Part shown: positions 1 to 11,190 of the stretch, in pieces
Position numbering within the stretch: position 1 is the first letter of the stretch
How the letters are laid out: every line of letters starts with the position of its first letter
Origin: Elysia marginata
Lineage: Eukaryota; Mollusca; Gastropoda; Plakobranchidae
DNA: 44,399 nucleotides
Direction of reading: 5' to 3'
NCBI GenBank assembly: GCA_019649035.1
Contig: BMAT01002523.1
Span: 60,968 to 105,366 of the forward strand
Position numbers and translations under genes: made by a program
Notes under the pieces: generated by a model
Told to the model about the DNA's origin: nothing
Database searches by the model: none
The model's input: the letters and a program-made list of their open reading frames with translations, nothing else

Positions 1-9
1 ATCGAGGAT

Positions 10-27
10 TTCCGCGGATCCGCGGAA
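10..27. repeat. 18-bp perfect palindrome
   Basis: TTCCGCGGATCCGCGGAA equals its own reverse complement. It is GC-rich inside an AT-rich intron. No function is evident. Confidence 0.6.
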
Positions 28-193
28 GATTTTCATCACTGATTCATTCAAAGACGTCATACCTAAGTGTCACAACAGAAACAAATTTTAGACTGCAGTT
101 TCACTTTTCAAATTCCATAAGCCTTTCTTCAGCAAAGAAATTTATCTTGAAATGGTGCTCACAATGCCCTTTGTTGCTGGAAGGTTTACTTAC

Positions 194-301
194 GGCTACT
201 ACTATATTGCCTAATATTCGCTCCGGGACTGGTCGCCGCGTCCGTTTCAACAACTTGTCCAGACAGGTCGACATAAGCTCCATACAGATCCACACTTCAC
301 T
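194..301 (-). CDS. MAP2K7: MAP2K7 coding exon 6 (hinge), last in window
   Basis: A 36-codon phase-0 exon starting SEVWICMELMSTCLDKLLKR and ending PVPERILGNIVVA. It holds the kinase hinge and start of the C-lobe. The acceptor is TATTGACAG and the donor is GTAAGT, a perfect consensus. The HRD-containing exon that should follow is not found in bases 1-193. Confidence 0.93.
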
Positions 302-3300
302 CTGTCAATATCAAGAGTAAAAAATGTATGATCATTACGAACAAAATACAAAAAGGAGAACATATAAAAAGGGTCAAAAAATCTAAAATGAGACATCCAT
401 TTAAAAAAAAGGCACATAATGGTAATCTCCATTATTTTTTAATGATCTCATTTAATTTTTTTTTTCACTGAACTTCATTGTTTTAACAACAACAAAAAAA
501 ATTCTCAAAACAAAAAGCAAACATTTTTCAAAAGAAAATTTTAAATAAATAGAAAATTTAGCAACAAGTAAAAATCACTGCCCGCTTAAAATTTGTGAGG
601 CAATCAGAGATAAGTCAGCCTGACTGATTTTGAGTAAGTAACCTTTGAATGTAGTAATTTGCTATACATTTAAAGCATTAATTTTTTATCATTTTTATTT
701 CTTGCTTTCAAAACAAGATAACTCAAGATCCTCTTCAAGGACAAAAAAACACAGCTAAAGTAAATGTTAACAATTCAATCTATCAAAATTCTAATTTGCT
801 TCTAATTTACACGGGGCAGCTCACATTTGTCAGTTTTTAACCACAGACTTAAATAAAATTTTAGTTCAATATAATTTATTCAGTTTTTGAGGCCATCGGC
901 CCATGCAATGAGTAAATAAGAAATTGTAGAAAAAAAAACTGACTTCCACAAAAGAACAAACAAAAAAAAATTACATCTGTGTATATTTGCATTTCCATAA
1001 ACATATTATGTAGAATGCTTACAAATGACACAAATACACAAAGCCAAACAAATTTATAAAAGAAAAACTTGGACAAATATTGCTCTAATCATCTAAGATA
1101 TCACTTTCTGGTAACCAGCTCTATGCTAAAAACGTAAAATTACGACACATTTAATTTCTTTTCAAATAAATACAACTAACTAAAAAGGAAGTGTTTAGGT
1201 TCTCGCATGAGAGAAAGAGAGAGAGATCTTAAAGATACCAATACCAGGCAAGCTTGAAATACTTGTAATCGATAAATCCTTAAATCGATAATTATTAGTT
1301 GAATAGTTCAAAGGTCAAGTTACGTGAGAACTTAAGCAACAAGTTTATATTCTCACATGCGAAAACGTTAACACTTCCATCTAAAAAACAACTTCACATC
1401 TATTTTTAAACACACACTTTAAAAGTATTCTTAAACACAAAATATGTTGAAAGGGATGTAACATTGAAACAGGTATACATATATTTATAGCCCCTACATC
1501 TCTTATCTTTCATACTAAGTAAACACTCCTATCAATAACATAGATAGGGAAAATAAATCATCATTTAAACGAGTTTGTGATTTTAAAAAAAAAAGCAAAC
1601 AAAAGAAGACATACACAACTAAATGCCGAAAAAAAATTTCAGCAACATGCTATACTACCCATGACTTTTCATATCAACAAACAAGAGGATGGCAATCTCA
1701 CCTTCGTTATGAATGTCCCTATACACTGTACAATGAAAGGGCAGTCGTGACTTTTTATGACTACATCTAAATCCATGATGATTCTTTTATTCTCCTCCTT
1801 GTTGCCTGAGCGGCGCATTTGCTGCAGAGAGAGAACAAGGTTTGGTTGTTTAAATTTTAATGTCCCAGTAAATTTTCAGGTTATATCAGAGACGGCGCTG
1901 TGGACAATTGAAAACGTTCTGCCACACTGTGATGTAAGGAGCGCTTGCGTACACCACACCCAGTCACATTATTCTGGCACTGGCCCGACCAGACTTAACA
2001 CTAAATCAGTAATGCCAGACACTAGGCGGATCAGCTGCTAATACAAATTTTAAAGTCCTTAATTTGACTTGGCCAAAGATCGAACCCTCACCTCCCGATC
2101 TCTGAGTGAGTGTCTTACCGCTAGGCCACAGAGCCGGTGCAGAAAGGGAACAAAGAAGAAAAAGAAGTGTGCATATCTATAAGATAAAAGATAACCCGTG
2201 GAATCTTAGAGGCTCCTTGATTTATAAGCAAAAGACCTTGATAACTGATCATGAAAGGCTTTCATAGCATCATCTCTGGGTATACACAGAATAAACATTG
2301 AAGTAGGTGAAAGAGGAATGGCATAAAGGTGAGGGTAAGAAAGATATGTCTTGCATTGCGCCCAAATGAGTCTTTAGTCGGAAGACCTAGACTTAAGATA
2401 TAAGCTTCAAAGTAAAGTGAGTGTTCAGAAGTCAAGTTTTAGAATTTTAGATATTGAAGCTAAAACAATCTCTGAACAGCTTTGACACCTGATTCAAGTT
2501 GAAATTTCGTGGTTTTTTTTGTGTTTAATTTTAATTGGTGTGGCTGCTAAGGGTTTTACACCTTTGTAGTCGTCTAAACTTTACATGCAATTTTCTCCCT
2601 TTTCTGAAATTTGAGAAGTCTGCTGACTTCAAACAATTAGGACTTTACACAGAAGTCTGACAATGCCTTTTTATTTGTTGCATTTAAAAGTAGATTAAAT
2701 AAGCTTTTCTGTGACACTAATATTTTACTTCCTTCAAATTTCGATTGGTTGCAAGATATATATGCTTTTCATTTAAAACACTAGAAAGAACTGGCATAAA
2801 ATAAAAAACTTGAGGTAGAGGTCAAAGACTACATTGAAATACAAAATAATTGAATAAAAGCCATTTTTGCAGCATTTTTGGGAAAAAAAAAAACAACAGG
2901 TGATAACAAATTATATAAATATCAAATGAGTTTAAATCATTTATATCCATTGTTGTCTTGCATTCTGTCCAATGGAGCTGTAAGTCAAATGAAAGAGTTT
3001 TGAGATAAAGGCTTTTTAAGTTTAGTGGGTGTTCAGAAGTCATATTTTTTTAAATTTTAGATATTGACACTAAAAACATATCTAAACAGTTTTCACACCT
3101 AATTCATGTTGAAATTTCATGTTTTATGTGTTTCATTTTAATTGATATGGTTGCTGAGGCCTCAACACCTTTATAGTCATCTAAAGGTTAAATGCTTTTT
3201 TCTCCCTTTTCTGTAATTTCACAAATCCTTACCCTACCGCCTTCAAATGGCTACAACTTTATACAGACTCGTGATATAGCTTTTCTGTACGTTTTAATTT

Positions 3301-6300
3301 GAAATTAGAGAAAAGAAGCTTTTCTGTGATACCATTATATGACTAACTTCCAATTCTGACTTAGACTTATTTTGACCGGCTGCAAAACATTAATTATACC
3401 AGGTGGATGGATGAAGACCTTGCATAGACACTTAGTAGCCACCAGATATATCCTAATTTTCAAAACATCAAAAAAAAAAAAAAAAAAGTTAGAACAAACA
3501 AGAACTCATCTTACTTTGCGCAAGTATATAGATTAACCGTACCTTGACAGCCATAAGATGATTGGTAGGTTTGTGACGCATTCTTGTGACCTGGCCGCAT
3601 GTACCATGCCCAAGCTCTCCCTCTGGTTGAAGATCTTCCGTGCTGCACAAATAACGCTGGTCAAACAGAACGGAAAGAATAATAAATAACAACAACAACG
3701 ACAAAAAGAAATGAAAAAAAAGACCCTTCTTATCTCTGATTTCAGTAAAAATTCATAATATGATTAATTAGACAAAGAGGTGTTCTAAAACTTCTACTTT
3801 CTCGTTGTCAAAAGACATGAAAACTGAAAAGTAATTCTATAAATAGATTAATTTACAGAAGTTCGCAAAGTTTTCAACCTCTGATAAATATGTTTCGTAA
3901 AATTGGTGTTCTCAACCTAAGTTAACAATGAAAGCTGAAACTGTCCAGCTTGAAAAACTTAGTTGACGTAGTCAAACAGGCATGATATGTCTGACATCCA
4001 AGGGATTGATTCATAGGAAAGCCACAGGCCTATGACTAAAATTGACATAGATGGTCTTAGTTCTTTTTTTACTAGACTTAACTATGTCAGAAAAATGCAA
4101 GATGTCCCAGAAGCCAAATTGATATCCAAGAGAAAAAGCTATGGAAAAGTAAATAAAGCAAAAATGAAAGTGCATCAAATTTTTATACGCTTATGATTAT
4201 ATGAACTAGCAGAATTTGTATATCCTATAAAGATCTAAGCATTTCTTTACATTATAATATATATAAGTTTAATGAAAATCCTAAAAACATTACAGGCTTT
4301 GATAGAATATACTATTTTGACCTGAAATCTTCTTAATTTGGCTTTGAGTTTGGCAAACTTAACATCTTTATTATTTATAGGAATGAAAGAGACTTTGGTC
4401 TAAATTCTACTCTTTAGACCAGTATCAGGTAGGGTGTAAATTTAGGCTGAGTTTTAGACTAGAAAAATATCATGAATATGATGCAGGCCTAGATCTAGGC
4501 TCCCGCTCAAATTAGTCAATTATTCTGGTGTAAATCTTTTTTTGGCTGCTTTCAGGCCTTCATACAATATTGTCTCAGTCTGTATGCACAAGTTGTGAAT
4601 TTATATGTTCAAACCAAACCAAAGGAGCCAGAATAACAGGATCTCACGTTTAAACCTGAAAAAGGGCATTCTTGGTAAAGCTAGCTAGGCCATCTCCATG
4701 AATTACTCTCCAAGGCAAATAAATCAGAAGTTGACTATTCCATTTAGAAGAAACGTCATTTAACTCTTTAACCATGTAATTATCTCATACTTCAGCGCGT
4801 AATTTTTCAAGATCTAAATCTAAGCCTAGATCTACATGTACTGTTGTAACTTCTAGATTGCTCCCAAAACGGCTAAAAGGGTTAAATGTAGCTTTTCTTG
4901 GAAGTTTAATCTACTATAATCAACTTTAAGGGTCAAACTATTTCATAATTTTATTCGTAAATTGTCTTTCTCCCCTTCTTAGTTATGACTATACATTGGA
5001 CGCTGGTGCACCAGACGTTGACAGCGTCCAGCCATTGTTATAGAGTTTAAGATTTATTTTCTCTTCTTTCTTTTTAGATTGTAAATGGACAAAAGTGGTC
5101 ATAACTACCTATAATTTTATGAATGATTTGACGTTTGGAAGCTTACAAAAAATGTCTTGTTGAAAACTGTCAACACCTTCAAAATGTGACACTCATTAAC
5201 CCTGAACGCTGGACGTATTTGAGGCTGTGGCAAAAAGTAATAGATCTGCCATTTCTCATGATGGGCTAAGTATTTTCAACAATCATATGTGAGGCAAACT
5301 GGGTACCGCTAGCACTGGTCAGAACTTTGATATATTGAGTTATTGGGACTCTAAATTTACAAATGATCTTGTCCATGTTTTAGCCGTTCATATTTATTTT
5401 TCTATTTTTAGAATTGATTTTTCAATTTTCAAGTGTCTACGTTATCCATGTTTTGCAAATTTGAATGAAAGAAATTGTGTAGCTTTTATTTTTTGAAGCG
5501 CTTTGAGACTTTATTTTATTGTAAAAGGCTCTGTTCAAATTTAGATGTTATCACTATTATTATTGACATGTAAGAGGAGGTTGAAAACAGAACTATCGAT
5601 ATCGCTTATTTATACCTTGCATAATTTCATTTTGAAGGCAGTAAATAATGAATATATAGAAAATTTTAATATTTAAAGCTCTGACCCAAAACTATCTGGG
5701 CAACTTATACCTGATTCACACTGCTTGCCTCAGGTTATAGGAAAAAACATTACCACATAACTAACAATGGATCATAATGCTTTGCCATGAGTTTTAAATG
5801 AAATGAACAAGAATTATAGGAATATTCACGCGTATAACCTCTCAGCTGTAATCTAGATTAATTCTGTCCTGCATCACAGCAGACTTAATTTCAATTACGG
5901 TTTTCTTTCCTTTCTTTTGACCCAAAAGGTCTTTTTAGATAAAATTTACAACAATGCACAATCGCTTTGTCTGAAAGGGATACAGGGTATTCAATGGCCT
6001 TTTAAGAGCAGTCTTATTTCCCTTACTATCCCTTAAAATAATTTAACTTGCATCACAAACGACAGAATAAGAACCTTACGTCACAGCCTCATTTACTGAG
6101 GACCTTCTATTAGGTTCCATTTAATATTATCAATAAAGTATATTTTTAGAAAATTATAATCAGGGGCTTTTAAAAAACATCTAGAGATTCCATAGTTTGG
6201 CCAAAACAGTTTTGGACTGCTGTTTTAATATTTGTATTAACCTTTTAGGCAGGGCACAGAAATAGATCTAGTCAATAGTGCACAATTCCTTCTTTGCAAA

Positions 6301-9300
6301 CAAATTTCTTTCTAAAATCATATGAAACTTAAGTTTTCATTATGATAACCTTGCTTTCTATGTTAATGGTTTTGTTTTAAAAAAATCAAACTGCAATACC
6401 TTACCTGCCCCCCAAATGTGAGGATACCAGACTGTTTCATAATTTCCTCAATCTTTTGATCGATTTCAGCACTGCAGAAAAAGAAAGCAAACAACAAATT
6501 TTTAGAACTCTTCACAAAAAGCAGTTAATATAAAAATCTTGCACATTCTTGGTTACTATTATTCAAAGTTATTCATCAAGCCATTTGAGGCTAACTCTGA
6601 AAGAAAAAAATATTTTTATGGTTTGAAACCCACTTGCATTATAATACAAAAATGTTGACTGATAGCTAGCCACATAAGAGTATTGGTTAATATTGTTGGT
6701 AAAAGTTTATTTCTGATTTCAGCAACCGTAATAGTTATATTTGCACCTCCACTCCCAACCAAATAAAAAATATATAAAGTGGAACCCCTCAAAAAGGATG
6801 AAAAAAATTGCATTAAAATCAGGTCTTATATAGGGAGGTCTCTAAGCTCATGGGTTAAATTCTATACTCATATTTAAGTAGACGTCCTCAAATTTTAAAG
6901 TCAAATAAGAGGGATGATCTTAATTGAGAGCGGTCTTAATCCAGGGGTTCTACTGTAAATAAAATTTAAAACCAAGTAAGAAAAAATTTAAACATAACAA
7001 AATTTTTTTTCGTTATATAAATGGATGAGTCCAGATTTCCGGATAAGCCACATGATCTTACAAACTTCAAGGTGCCTTCACACTAAATGTCAACAAACCA
7101 TTGTTCTGTAATGCTCATTAAAGAAAAGAGAAATCTGGCAACGCGTTAATTTAGCTACTTGATAAAATATTGTTTGTTTGCTTAAAAACCCATACCAAAT
7201 AAAACTATCTGTTGACACAACACTGAGGAAAATTATACAAAACATTATACAGACTTCTAGTAAAAATTTTTGCAACCAGCTCTCTCTCCTCTTTGAATCC
7301 TTCTTGATCTTTCTCTAACTTGAACCAAAGCCACATTCCCTTTTATAATCACGCAGGATATCATTAAGCCTAAATCTGAAGTTAAAATCCGTCAACATAA
7401 GAGAAAAAAAAAAGAGAAGACATATGCTTAAAACTTTTCTCTAAATATCTCTGATGTCCCATCAGATCCATTAGTAGATCGACTTTAGCCTCCCTACTTC
7501 CATTCATAACAACCGACCCCATTAAGAACTTCTTAAGCAAATACAAAAAAAAAATCTCTTTGCAATGGCTAAAAATAAGGCCCAACTGGTAAATATGGAC
7601 CTAAAACATTATACAACTGAGTCTACATAATTCTATTTCTAACTAAGATAACTTGAATACAGTAACTTTTATAAGCTCAGCTCACACACTATTTCAAACC
7701 ACCAATTTTATACCTCTTCTGCAATGGATACTGATAATTAAAATTTTGATAATTTTAAAGTCAAATTTTGTTTGCAAGGGGTTTAAACTATCCATAGTGG
7801 ACTGACCCAGTGATGCCGCTTTTTTCTTTCAGAAAGGGGAAACCACTCACAATGGTCAAAGTGTGATGTCCATATTTTTTAAAGTGGAAAGAAAATCTCA
7901 GCAGGCAAGATTTCAGTACTGTAAGTGGTCAAGCCGTTGTGTCACCTATAAAACAGGAAATCCCTGTGAGCTGTAAGAAATGTCATAACATATTGAGTCC
8001 ACCCACCTGTCTGGCATAACCCTCAGTGGTGACCTTGCTCCACAATCCAGCTTCATGCCTCCCATGTTTGGTCTTCGCCGGCCAGGTGACGGGGCAGAAC
8101 TTGACCTTGAGGACGAAGTTGGGGCCAGAAAGGACGGGGTTGATGAAGCTGCTGCAGCTGGCATGCCAGTAGCCACTGCCCAAAAGGTATATATAAACCT
8201 TGTTGTAAAATTACATTTTCATGATCAATTAAACAACAACAACAATGTCAATAAAGTCGATTCTTTTTATGTCAATTTCCAGTTAACTTGAATCTTCTTT
8301 TTTTTTTAGTCCCATGGGAACGAAAAATAATTTTATATAAGGACATGCACATGACTTGCTACTTAATTCAATGTTATAACTTCCCATGGGGTGTGAACTA
8401 TAATTTTATATGGAAATAATAAAAACCATGACAAGGAATCTATCCTATTATAAGTGAATAATGATAATAGCCAGTAGACTGATTTGATATGAACAAAAAA
8501 TATACTTACCTGCAAGCTAAATGAACATTGCGCAATTTAGTTAATTTAGTCAGTTTGTACACATCTCTCGATAAAGGTTGTAACTTTAAAGTAGGGTCCT
8601 TTTAGTTTTAACATGAATTTCTGTGGACTGCATAAACCTGTAAACTTGCATTCCCCTCTAAGATAATCAATTTGCCATGGTGCCCTTGCAATTTGCCGTA
8701 ATGCCCTGAAAATTAGAGGGTCAACGTTTCAACTTTTGCCTACCCTTATTTTGGTTTGTTAAAAATGAAAAATACCGGTATCACATAAATTATGGTGAAA
8801 AACAAAGGCGGTGGCCACCATCAATCTAGTCAAAGTACAGTAGGCCTATTAATGTGGTCTTTGAGAAAGGTAGGGTTCAGTCTCGCACCTTGTCTTGTGC
8901 CCTTATAGCAGCTCGGACCTTGACCTATCGTCCGCCAGCTATATCCGCTGCGAGCAAAGTTTCACAAGCGGTTTAAGAGCTGTCGTTAATGATAGTGGTA
9001 ACCCATGGATCTAGTGCTTTCTGCCTACTGTCTTTTATTCCCACCTAAATGTTCTTATTGATCGATTAAGAGTGGCGCCTACGTGTAGTAGGAAGGGGAG
9101 AGGATGCACACATTATGGCGGTAATGAGTAGATTCCGTTAAATGATGTACGGGTAATTTCTTGGAATCGGCAAGGGCACTAACGCAATTAAAAAATTTGC
9201 GCATTTTGTTTCACACAAAGTTTGGTTGATTATGTTCTTCAACAAAGTTTTACGCATTTCGTCTTACACTGACCAAGAGCTTTTAATGGAACCAAATAGA

Positions 9301-9495
9301 GAAAGAAAACAAAAGTGCTGGGTCAGAGCACCAAAAAATTGCAAGAAATTTGATGCATTTTCCACTTAGTAAATCCTAAGAATTGTTATACAACCTTGAC
9401 CTAAATGTACTTCATGTGAGTACTATATTAAAGAATTCCATGAACTAATTATTTTAACATAGGGCTACAAATGAAGTTCCGTTTATCAAGAGAGG

Positions 9496-9542
<47 letters not shown>

Positions 9543-11190
9543 AATCCATGATAAATGTAGACCTATGTAGTTTTAGACTTCAATAACTCACTCAAATATA
9601 ATATAACTGAATAAATTTAAAACTATTCAGCTCAACTTTTTAACCATCCTCTTCCTCATCATCATCATTAACATTAATGGCACCATCAACATTAGTGGCA
9701 TCTGCATCATCATCAACATTAGTGGCATCATCAGCATCAACATTAGTGGCATCTGCATCATCATCATTATTAATTATCATCACTCAGTGGAAACATCAGC
9801 ATCAACATCAGCCACACAAACAAAGTAAGGAAAAGACAAAAACTACTACTGCCAGTGCAAAATCATGAAAATTGTGGGATCTCGAGTGGCTAAGGTGGAT
9901 CACATCAAAACAATTAAAACTGTCAAGCCAATCTTCTGTTTCATGTGCAGAGAACTTGTTATCATAATAACTGTCACTGTCAACAATATCTAGAAGTCAG
10001 TGCATTTCTAAACAGATAATCATGATAAAATAAGACACTCCAGTGGCACATGATAAGTCAACCAGGAAAATGGATGAATTGAGACGAGTCGGCATCATTA
10101 TGATTATAACAGCCTTGAAGAAGATATCAGATTGAGCAAAGATGGAGGGATTAAAGAAGAATGTTCGTCTCTTGCTTTATGTGATTTACTTAGTTTGTCC
10201 AATTCTGTTAATAATTACTCATTATAACGAGTACAATAAACAAACTTTACAAAGGCCCTCTCTATACTTTTGTAGACAGCAAGGAATAAAATATGTTGTT
10301 ATCTGTAGGCCTACTAACGATGAGAGGAAAGACTTCCATACCGACGCGCCAGTAAAAGTAACGAAATGAAGGAAGTCTGTTTACAAAATGGCGTCACATC
10401 TACACTTGCGTTGTCCCGAGTGGTGAAAGAAAATTCCATTTATATAAAAATACAACGCACTAGACCAATGTCCAGTGAATATTCATCCATTAACATTGGA
10501 TTAGTCATATTGTAGCAGGTAACAAGTTTATCTAGTGCTTTAAATTAATTTCAAATTGGCGCGTCGGTATGGAAGTGATTCCCGATGTGATGCACACATT
10601 TTTTACTAATTTTAATCAACAAAATGACCACCTATAACTTTTGCCTTGGCGCCCAAGCAAATTGCCTCGGTGCCCTCTGATTTTCAGACCTCACCAAGCG
10701 ACCAAGGCAACTTTTGCTGGCCCTTTTCAATTTTGTTTTGAACATCTAATTCAACTTCAAGTCCCGAGTCCAGTCAATCTCCAGTCAATACTTTCTAGAG
10801 TCTAGTCTAGATCCAATTGGCAAAGTCTGACTGAGACTTGAGAGACCGCAACTTTCTATGGGTCCAAATACAGGCCTAAGATAAATCTAGATCTATATAG
10901 AATCTAGATCTGGATTTAGTCAAAATCTGAACCCTGGACAGGAGCTTCGAGATGTTCCAGACGGAACAGTCCAGGACTTAGGAGACAGAAGATGTTAAAT
11001 GATGCGACATAAACATACATTTCAATCGCACTTAATTTGGACATTTCTATAACCACATACACATTCTTGGCCTCCTTGGACTTGGTGATCCTAAATCTGT
11101 ATTTCTTTCGGCATCCAGGGAGCGGTTTTCGGCCATTAACCGCTTCTGTAGCTCATTTACTTTATTGAGGAAGAACTGTGAGGAGGACAT
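194..11190 (-). CDS. MAP2K7: MAP2K7 (MKK7/hemipterous) gene, 5' six coding exons, truncated by window edge
   Basis: Dual-specificity MAP kinase kinase that phosphorylates JNK in the cytoplasmic stress pathway (family knowledge). The coding path joins 11061-11190, 8007-8175, 6405-6471, 3543-3656, 1702-1821 and 194-301. All junctions are GT-AG and keep frame (exon-end phases 1, 2, 0, 0, 0), giving residues 1-236. Visible parts: an N-terminal coiled start MSSSQFFLNKVNELQKRL; Arg/Pro-rich docking-type stretches (RRPRM and GRRRPNMGGMKL); the MKK7 linker EIDQKIEEIMKQSG; the glycine-rich loop GELGHGTCGQV (135-145); the catalytic Lys160 in HLMAVK; helix C MDLDVVIKSHDCPF (176-189); and hinge WICMELMSTC with the conserved Cys213. 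The catalytic loop, DFG and activation loop must lie left of base 194. The introns are full of repeats. MKK4 is the main alternative, but the N-terminus and linker fit MKK7 better. Confidence 0.93.
872..1076 (-). mobile_element. LINE 3'-end fragment in MAP2K7 intron
   Basis: Read on the minus strand, it ends with GGGCCGATGGCC followed after a short spacer by CTGAATAAA. This closely matches the 3' terminus of the broken LINE at about 32643-32680. Only the terminal 30-40 bases are clearly shared, so the upstream limit is a guess. Confidence 0.45.
1702..1821 (-). CDS. MAP2K7: MAP2K7 coding exon 5 (helix C)
   Basis: A 40-codon phase-0 exon, beginning QMRRSGNKEENKRIIMDLDV and ending CPFIVQCIGTFITK. 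It matches the helix C and beta-4/5 region of MKK7 almost residue for residue. The acceptor TCTCTCTCTGCAG lies inside the target-site duplication of a SINE that occupies 1841-2137. The donor is GTGAGA. Confidence 0.93.
1841..2137 (-). mobile_element. tRNA-derived SINE in MAP2K7 intron 4, next to exon 5
   Basis: On the minus strand it starts CGGCTCTGTGGCCTAG, with a pol III A-box-like TGGCCTAGCGG and a B-box-like GGTTCGATC. It continues through about 230 bp shared with the plus-strand copy at 13410-13715 and ends in AAACAACCAAA. Imperfect 18-bp target-site duplications flank it (1823-1840 and 2138-2155; TGCAGAGAGAGAACAAGG versus TGCAGAAAGGGAACAAAG). It lies in the sense orientation relative to MAP2K7. 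Confidence 0.88.
2398..3391. repeat. Direct pair of about 365-bp diverged repeats
   Basis: 2398-2760 and 3016-3391 align along their length. Shared landmarks in order are GTGTTCAGAAGTCA, TTTTAGATATTGA, CACCT.ATTCA.GTTGAAATTTC, TTTTCTCCCTTTTCTG and AAGCTTTTCTGTGA. Identity is about 70-75% by eye. No ORF or terminal inverted repeat is visible, so this is either an unclassified dispersed element or an old tandem duplication inside MAP2K7 intron 4. Confidence 0.75.
3543..3656 (-). CDS. MAP2K7: MAP2K7 coding exon 4 (glycine loop and catalytic lysine)
   Basis: A 38-codon phase-0 exon, RYLCSTEDLQPEGELGHG then TCGQVTRMRHKPTNHLMAVK. It contains the ATP-binding glycine loop and ends exactly after the catalytic Lys. 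The donor is GTACGG. The acceptor used is GACCAG. A second AG (TTGTGCAG) 13 bases into the exon would break the frame. Confidence 0.93.
4760..4885. mobile_element. Small TTAA-flanked MITE-like element
   Basis: It starts TTAACTCTTTAACC and ends GGCTAAAAGGGTTAA, an imperfect inverted repeat with TTAA at both ends, as in piggyBac-type MITEs. It is 126 bp long. Support is limited to the termini. Confidence 0.4.
5330..5570 (+). mobile_element. 5'-truncated LINE 3' end with (ATT)n tail
   Basis: Matches the reverse complement of 36800-37030. Shared landmarks in order: CTCTAAATTTACAA, CTTGTCCAT, GTCTACGTTATC.ATG, AAAGAAA.TGTGTAGCTTTTA, AGCGCTTTGAGACTTTA, then an ATT-rich tail. It is noncoding here and lies in MAP2K7 intron 3. 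Confidence 0.75.
6405..6471 (-). CDS. MAP2K7: MAP2K7 coding exon 3
   Basis: A 67-bp exon between acceptor TTTCTGCAG and donor GTAAGG. With the two bases carried over from exon 2 it reads S-AEIDQKIEEIMKQSGILTF-GGQ, the conserved MKK7 segment just before the kinase domain. Confidence 0.9.
6775..6957. mobile_element. Tigger/pogo-like MITE, 183 bp
   Basis: The left end is TAAAGTGGAACCCCTC and the right end is CAGGGGTTCTACTGTA, which are imperfect inverted repeats bounded by TA. TIRs of the CAGTGGAACC type with TA duplications are typical of pogo/Tigger-derived MITEs. It lies in MAP2K7 intron 2. Confidence 0.65.
8007..8175 (-). CDS. MAP2K7: MAP2K7 coding exon 2
   Basis: The acceptor is TTTTGGGCAG and the donor is CAG then GTGGGT. 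It encodes a low-complexity Ala/Ser/Pro region followed by GRRRPNMGGMKLDCG. The latter has the basic-then-hydrophobic layout of the JNK docking sites found in MKK7 N-termini. The docking assignment is an inference. Confidence 0.85.
9491..9538. repeat. (GA)n microsatellite
   Basis: An almost uninterrupted GAGAGA run of about 46 bp. Confidence 0.95.
9655..9790. repeat. CAT-rich imperfect minisatellite
   Basis: Repeats of CATCATCATC interspersed with AACATTAGTGGCATC, the latter seen about four times. It creates a spurious Ser/Ala/Thr/Val-rich reading frame. Confidence 0.85.
10326..10582 (+). mobile_element. 257-bp MITE, copy 1 (8-bp TSD, Merlin- or hAT-like)
   Basis: Imperfect 26-bp terminal inverted repeats contain the core ACTTCCATACCGACGCGCCA, the outer ends being GGAAAG and, inverted, GGAATC. 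It is flanked by CGATGAGA (left) and CGATGTGA (right), an 8-bp target-site duplication with one mismatch. It is nearly identical to the inverted copy at 41075-41330. No coding capacity. Ends starting GG with 8-bp duplications fit Merlin; hAT cannot be excluded. Confidence 0.9.
11061..11190 (-). CDS. MAP2K7: MAP2K7 coding exon 1
   Basis: Residues 1-43 plus one base of codon 44. The ATG complement is at 11188-11190. It encodes MSSSQFFLNKVNELQ, a helical stretch, then a Ser-Pro-rich end SPSPRRPRM. The donor is GTATGT immediately below 11061. The split codon joins exon 2 to read RRPRMLATG. The start fits the short helical N-terminus of animal MKK7 proteins. An in-frame extension upstream is not excluded, because no stop lies immediately 5' of this ATG. 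Confidence 0.85.

Larger units (their letters stand above)
8184..11060. other. MAP2K7 intron 1, contents
   Basis: A 2.9-kb intron with no convincing internal gene. It contains a (GA)n run at 9491-9538, an imperfect CAT/ATTAGTGGCATC minisatellite at about 9655-9790, and a 257-bp MITE at 10326-10582. The short ORFs here follow the simple repeats. Confidence 0.6.

Noticed and set aside
5003-5036. Hairpin TGGACGCTG...CAGCGTCCA
   Set aside because: A 9-bp stem with a 16-nt loop in AT-rich intron; too short to call an element or an RNA without further copies.
8055-8291. Plus-strand ORF over MAP2K7 exon 2
   Set aside because: Antisense shadow; the minus-strand exon has matching splice phases and MKK7 homology.
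8641-10735. Similar phrases around 8670-8760 and 10640-10730 (TTGCC...GTGCCCT...)
   Set aside because: Resemblance is patchy and in short words only. I could not establish an alignment worth reporting as a repeat.
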